Below are positions 62,166 through 64,000 of a stretch of DNA of 64,000 nt, one piece after another; the stretch's first letter is position 1; every line of letters begins with the position of its first letter. The notes below the pieces were generated by a model. The model was not told the origin of the DNA. It saw nothing but the letters and a program-made list of their open reading frames with translations, and did not search any database. The stretch is from UBA5189 sp035631615 (lineage in GTDB: Bacteria; Chloroflexota; Limnocylindria; Limnocylindrales; CSP1-4), in contig DASQIK010000044.1 in the NCBI GenBank assembly GCA_035631615.1, forward strand, positions 8,643 to 72,642, given 5' to 3'. Both the position numbers and the translations under genes were made by a program.

Positions 62166-62849
62166 GTGGCCCGCGCCAAGCAGACGGCACGTTCGGAGGC
62201 CCGCCGGCGGTACCGCCAGGCGTCGACCATGACGACCGAAGGCGACGCCGCCGCCACCGACCCCACGCCCCGCCCGAACACCCTGGCGACGAAGGCCGCG
62301 CCCCGCCCGAACGATCGGCCCAACCCGACCGCCGGCCGGCCGGGATTCTTGTCGGCCGTTCGCGGCGCCTACCACCCGGCCCACGTCCGCGAGGACCTGC
62401 GAGCGCTCCCGAGGCTGCTCACCCACTGGTCGTTCCTGGTCTCCGTGGTGCTCGTGCTGGGCGGCGCGGCCGGGAAGCTCATCCTGCCGAACTACACGGG
62501 CACCGAGTTCGCCTGGCAGCTCCTCGCCCTCCCGGGATCAGCGCTCGCCCCACAGCTCGTCGCCGGCTTCTTCGCGCCGCGCGCCAGCTACATGCTCGGA
62601 TTCATCGTCGGCCTGGAGCAGGGCGTCGTCTTCACGATTCTCGCCAGCACGATCGCCTCCCAGCTGGGCACGCCGATTCCGAGCGACCAGGTCGGGAACC
62701 TGCTGCTCCTGTCGTTCGTGACCGGGCCGATCAGCGGCCTCCTGTTCTCGGCGGCGGCGGCCTGGTACCGCCGCTTCCTCGCCCTGTCCAGCCCGAAGCG
62801 CCAGGCGTCGGCCAAGGGCAGCCCGCAGAAGCGCGCCGCGCGCCGCTAG
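62166..62849 (+). CDS. Hypothetical membrane protein with basic, disordered N-terminus
   Basis: A 227-residue protein from GTG 62166 with AAGGAGG six bases upstream. The first 75 residues are basic, then Pro/Asn/Thr-rich (KQTARSEARRRYRQ, TPRPNTLATKAAPRPN). Three or four helices follow (FLVSVVLVLGGAAGKLIL; LLALPGSALAPQLVAGFF; YMLGFIVGLEQGVVFTILA; LLLLSFVTGPISGLLFSAA), then a Lys/Arg-rich end. Not recognised. Upstream, a short direct repeat CCGCCGGG(C/T)AA lies at 62081-62102. It is divergent from the lamin-tail protein gene. Confidence 0.75.
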   Translation: MARAKQTARSEARRRYRQASTMTTEGDAAATDPTPRPNTLATKAAPRPNDRPNPTAGRPGFLSAVRGAYHPAHVREDLRALPRLLTHWSFLVSVVLVLGGAAGKLILPNYTGTEFAWQLLALPGSALAPQLVAGFFAPRASYMLGFIVGLEQGVVFTILASTIASQLGTPIPSDQVGNLLLLSFVTGPISGLLFSAAAAWYRRFLALSSPKRQASAKGSPQKRAARR

Positions 62850-62868
62850 CTGGCGCCTGCACATCTTC

Positions 62869-62900
62869 GGTGACGCCGGTCACCGGCCGCCGCCGGCGGC
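62869..62900. terminator. Two GC-rich hairpins after the membrane-protein gene
   Basis: GGTGAC-GCCG-GTCACC (62869-62884) and GCCGCC-GCC-GGCGGC (62886-62900) lie 20 bp behind the stop of the preceding gene. There is no T tract. A TACAGT hexamer (62905-62910) right after them might be the -10 box of the next gene, so the first dyad could also be an operator. Confidence 0.4.
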
Positions 62901-62994
62901 GTAGTACAGTCCCGCCGAGCGCAGTTCGGGGGCGTTCCATTCCGTCCGATGCGCGTTCGCGCAGCGGCTGCTGCGGCAACCTGGAGGTCGGTTC

Positions 62995-63951
62995 ATGGTC
63001 GGCGTTCCTGCCAAACGCTTCCTTGCCCTTTCCGTCGGACTCGGGTTCGCGCTGGCGAGCGTCGGGGCCGTCGCAGCGCGCCAGCCCGTGGAGACGGGTC
63101 GCCCCACCATCTACATGCCCCCGCGCGGCAATGCGCACAACCTGCGTCCGACGCGATCGAAGCAGCTCACCTACCACGGTGGGGTCGGCGGCTACGGCGT
63201 CGACACCGGGGCGGACAAGGTCTACCTCGTCTTCTGGGGCAGCCAGTGGAACGGCAACGACCCGTCCCGTGAAGCCGCGATTCTCCAGAGCTTCTTCAGC
63301 GGCGTCGGCGGCAGCCCCTGGAACAACTCGGTCACCCAGTACTGCCAGGGTGTCGCCAGCGGCACCGTGACCTGCGGCACGAATGGCACCCATGCCACCA
63401 ACCCGAGTGGCGTCCTCGCCGGAGTCTGGGGCGACAACGCCGCACCGGCCACCGCGCACCCGAGCCAGTCGCAGCTCGCTGCCGAGGCCGTCCGCGCCGC
63501 GGCGCACTTCGGCAACACCGGCGCCGGCTCGAACAACACGGTCCAGTACGTGATCGCGACGGCGACCGGGAACAGCGCCTCCGGCTTCGGGACGCAGTAC
63601 TGCGCCTGGCACAGCTCGACGTCCTCGAGCTACGGCAACATCGCGTACACGAACATGCCGTACATCACCGACGCGGGAGCGAGCTGCGGGGCCAACTTCA
63701 ACGGCCTCGGTGCGAATGCCGGTATCACGATCGTCGGAGGCCATGAGTTCGCCGAGACGGAGACCGACATCTTCCCGAACGGCGGCTGGCTCGACGGCAG
63801 TGGCGCCGAGAACGGCGACAAGTGCGCCTGGATCAGCTCTGGTCAGGGCGCGTCCGCGTACACCTCCCTCAGCACCGGGACCTTCCCGGTGCAGTCGCTG
63901 TGGAGCAACGCGTTCAACAGCAACCAGGGCGGGTGCGTGCTCAGCTACTAG
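62995..63951 (+). CDS. Secreted protein with HEFAE motif, metallopeptidase-like
   Basis: A 318-residue protein; ATG preceded by GGAGG 8 bases upstream. KRFLALSVGLGFALASVGAVAA is a signal peptide. The mature part has VYLVFWGSQWNG, SVTQYCQGV, GVLAGVWGDN, VQYVIATATG, YCAWHSSTS, IAYTNMPYITDAG, IVGGHEFAETETD and EKCAW-like GDKCAWIS, in an order I know from a family of secreted bacterial, fungal and plant-like proteins. HEFAE within GGHEFAETETD resembles a HExxE/HExxH zinc site. Six Cys suggest disulfides. Peptidase activity is not shown. Ends 49 bp before the window end. Confidence 0.75.
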   Translation: MVGVPAKRFLALSVGLGFALASVGAVAARQPVETGRPTIYMPPRGNAHNLRPTRSKQLTYHGGVGGYGVDTGADKVYLVFWGSQWNGNDPSREAAILQSFFSGVGGSPWNNSVTQYCQGVASGTVTCGTNGTHATNPSGVLAGVWGDNAAPATAHPSQSQLAAEAVRAAAHFGNTGAGSNNTVQYVIATATGNSASGFGTQYCAWHSSTSSSYGNIAYTNMPYITDAGASCGANFNGLGANAGITIVGGHEFAETETDIFPNGGWLDGSGAENGDKCAWISSGQGASAYTSLSTGTFPVQSLWSNAFNSNQGGCVLSY

Positions 63952-64000
63952 CCCTGCGCAGTCCTCGCGATTCGAAGCGGCGCCCGCGCGGGGGCCGGGT

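Overview
This is a compact, very GC-rich (roughly 70% by eye) chromosomal window with about 50 protein genes, mostly on the minus strand and packed into operons. No rRNA, tRNA, CRISPR array, insertion sequence or prophage was seen. The gene set and neighbourhoods (rpsU-yqeY-pgpH-ybeY, hrcA-grpE-dnaK under CIRCE, lepA next to rpsT, ROK kinase-gap-pgk-eno, a DUF5679 zinc ribbon, GTG/TTG starts in many genes) suggest a Chloroflexota genome, perhaps of the Limnocylindria/Ellin6529 kind. That assignment is inference; no marker gene could be searched.

Layout. 1-2022: the 3' part of an amino-acid permease, a MarR regulator, and a divergent small gene whose promoter -35 sits in a palindrome. 2125-8217: an S9 peptidase, then ahcY, a GNAT protein, mtnA and apt, which together recycle S-adenosylhomocysteine and methylthioadenosine products. 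8273-17213: an MFS exporter, a LysE remnant, a MacB/FtsX-type ABC exporter with a lipoprotein, a two-component system and a small secreted protein. 17284-25774: mfd, pth, a small unknown gene, ybeY, pgpH, yqeY and rpsU. 26093-30967: an HTH-nuclease protein, a hydrolase with a duplicated fragment beside it, an acyl-CoA synthetase, a lipoprotein, a HIT protein and a membrane protein. 31013-39394: prmA-dnaJ, a polysaccharide deacetylase, a type 5 uracil-DNA glycosylase, a NodIJ-like exporter, DUF2071 and an MFS protein. 39440-40586: a broken deaminase and a second HTH-nuclease paralogue. 40817-44750: dnaK, grpE, hrcA with CIRCE and a consensus promoter. 44767-51692: a 7TM sensor-like protein, hemW, a CPBP protease, lepA, a DMT transporter and rpsT. 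51707-58291: the lower-glycolysis operon, a zinc ribbon and a nucleoside phosphorylase. 58312-63951: three envelope or secreted proteins, including a 1221-residue lamin-tail/OB-fold protein.

How it works together. Three themes recur: translation and ribosome quality (rpsU, rpsT, prmA, pth, ybeY, lepA, mfd), protein folding (dnaK/grpE/hrcA/dnaJ), and central metabolism. Many neighbouring genes overlap by the ATGA/GTGA type and are probably translationally coupled. Genes that start a transcript often have a -10-like hexamer 7-9 nt before the start codon, which suggests leaderless mRNAs. The least explained items are the two HTH plus PD-(D/E)XK paralogues, the MarR intergenic region, the non-standard start codons of pth and a response regulator, and the long Lys/Ala/Pro tail on bS20.
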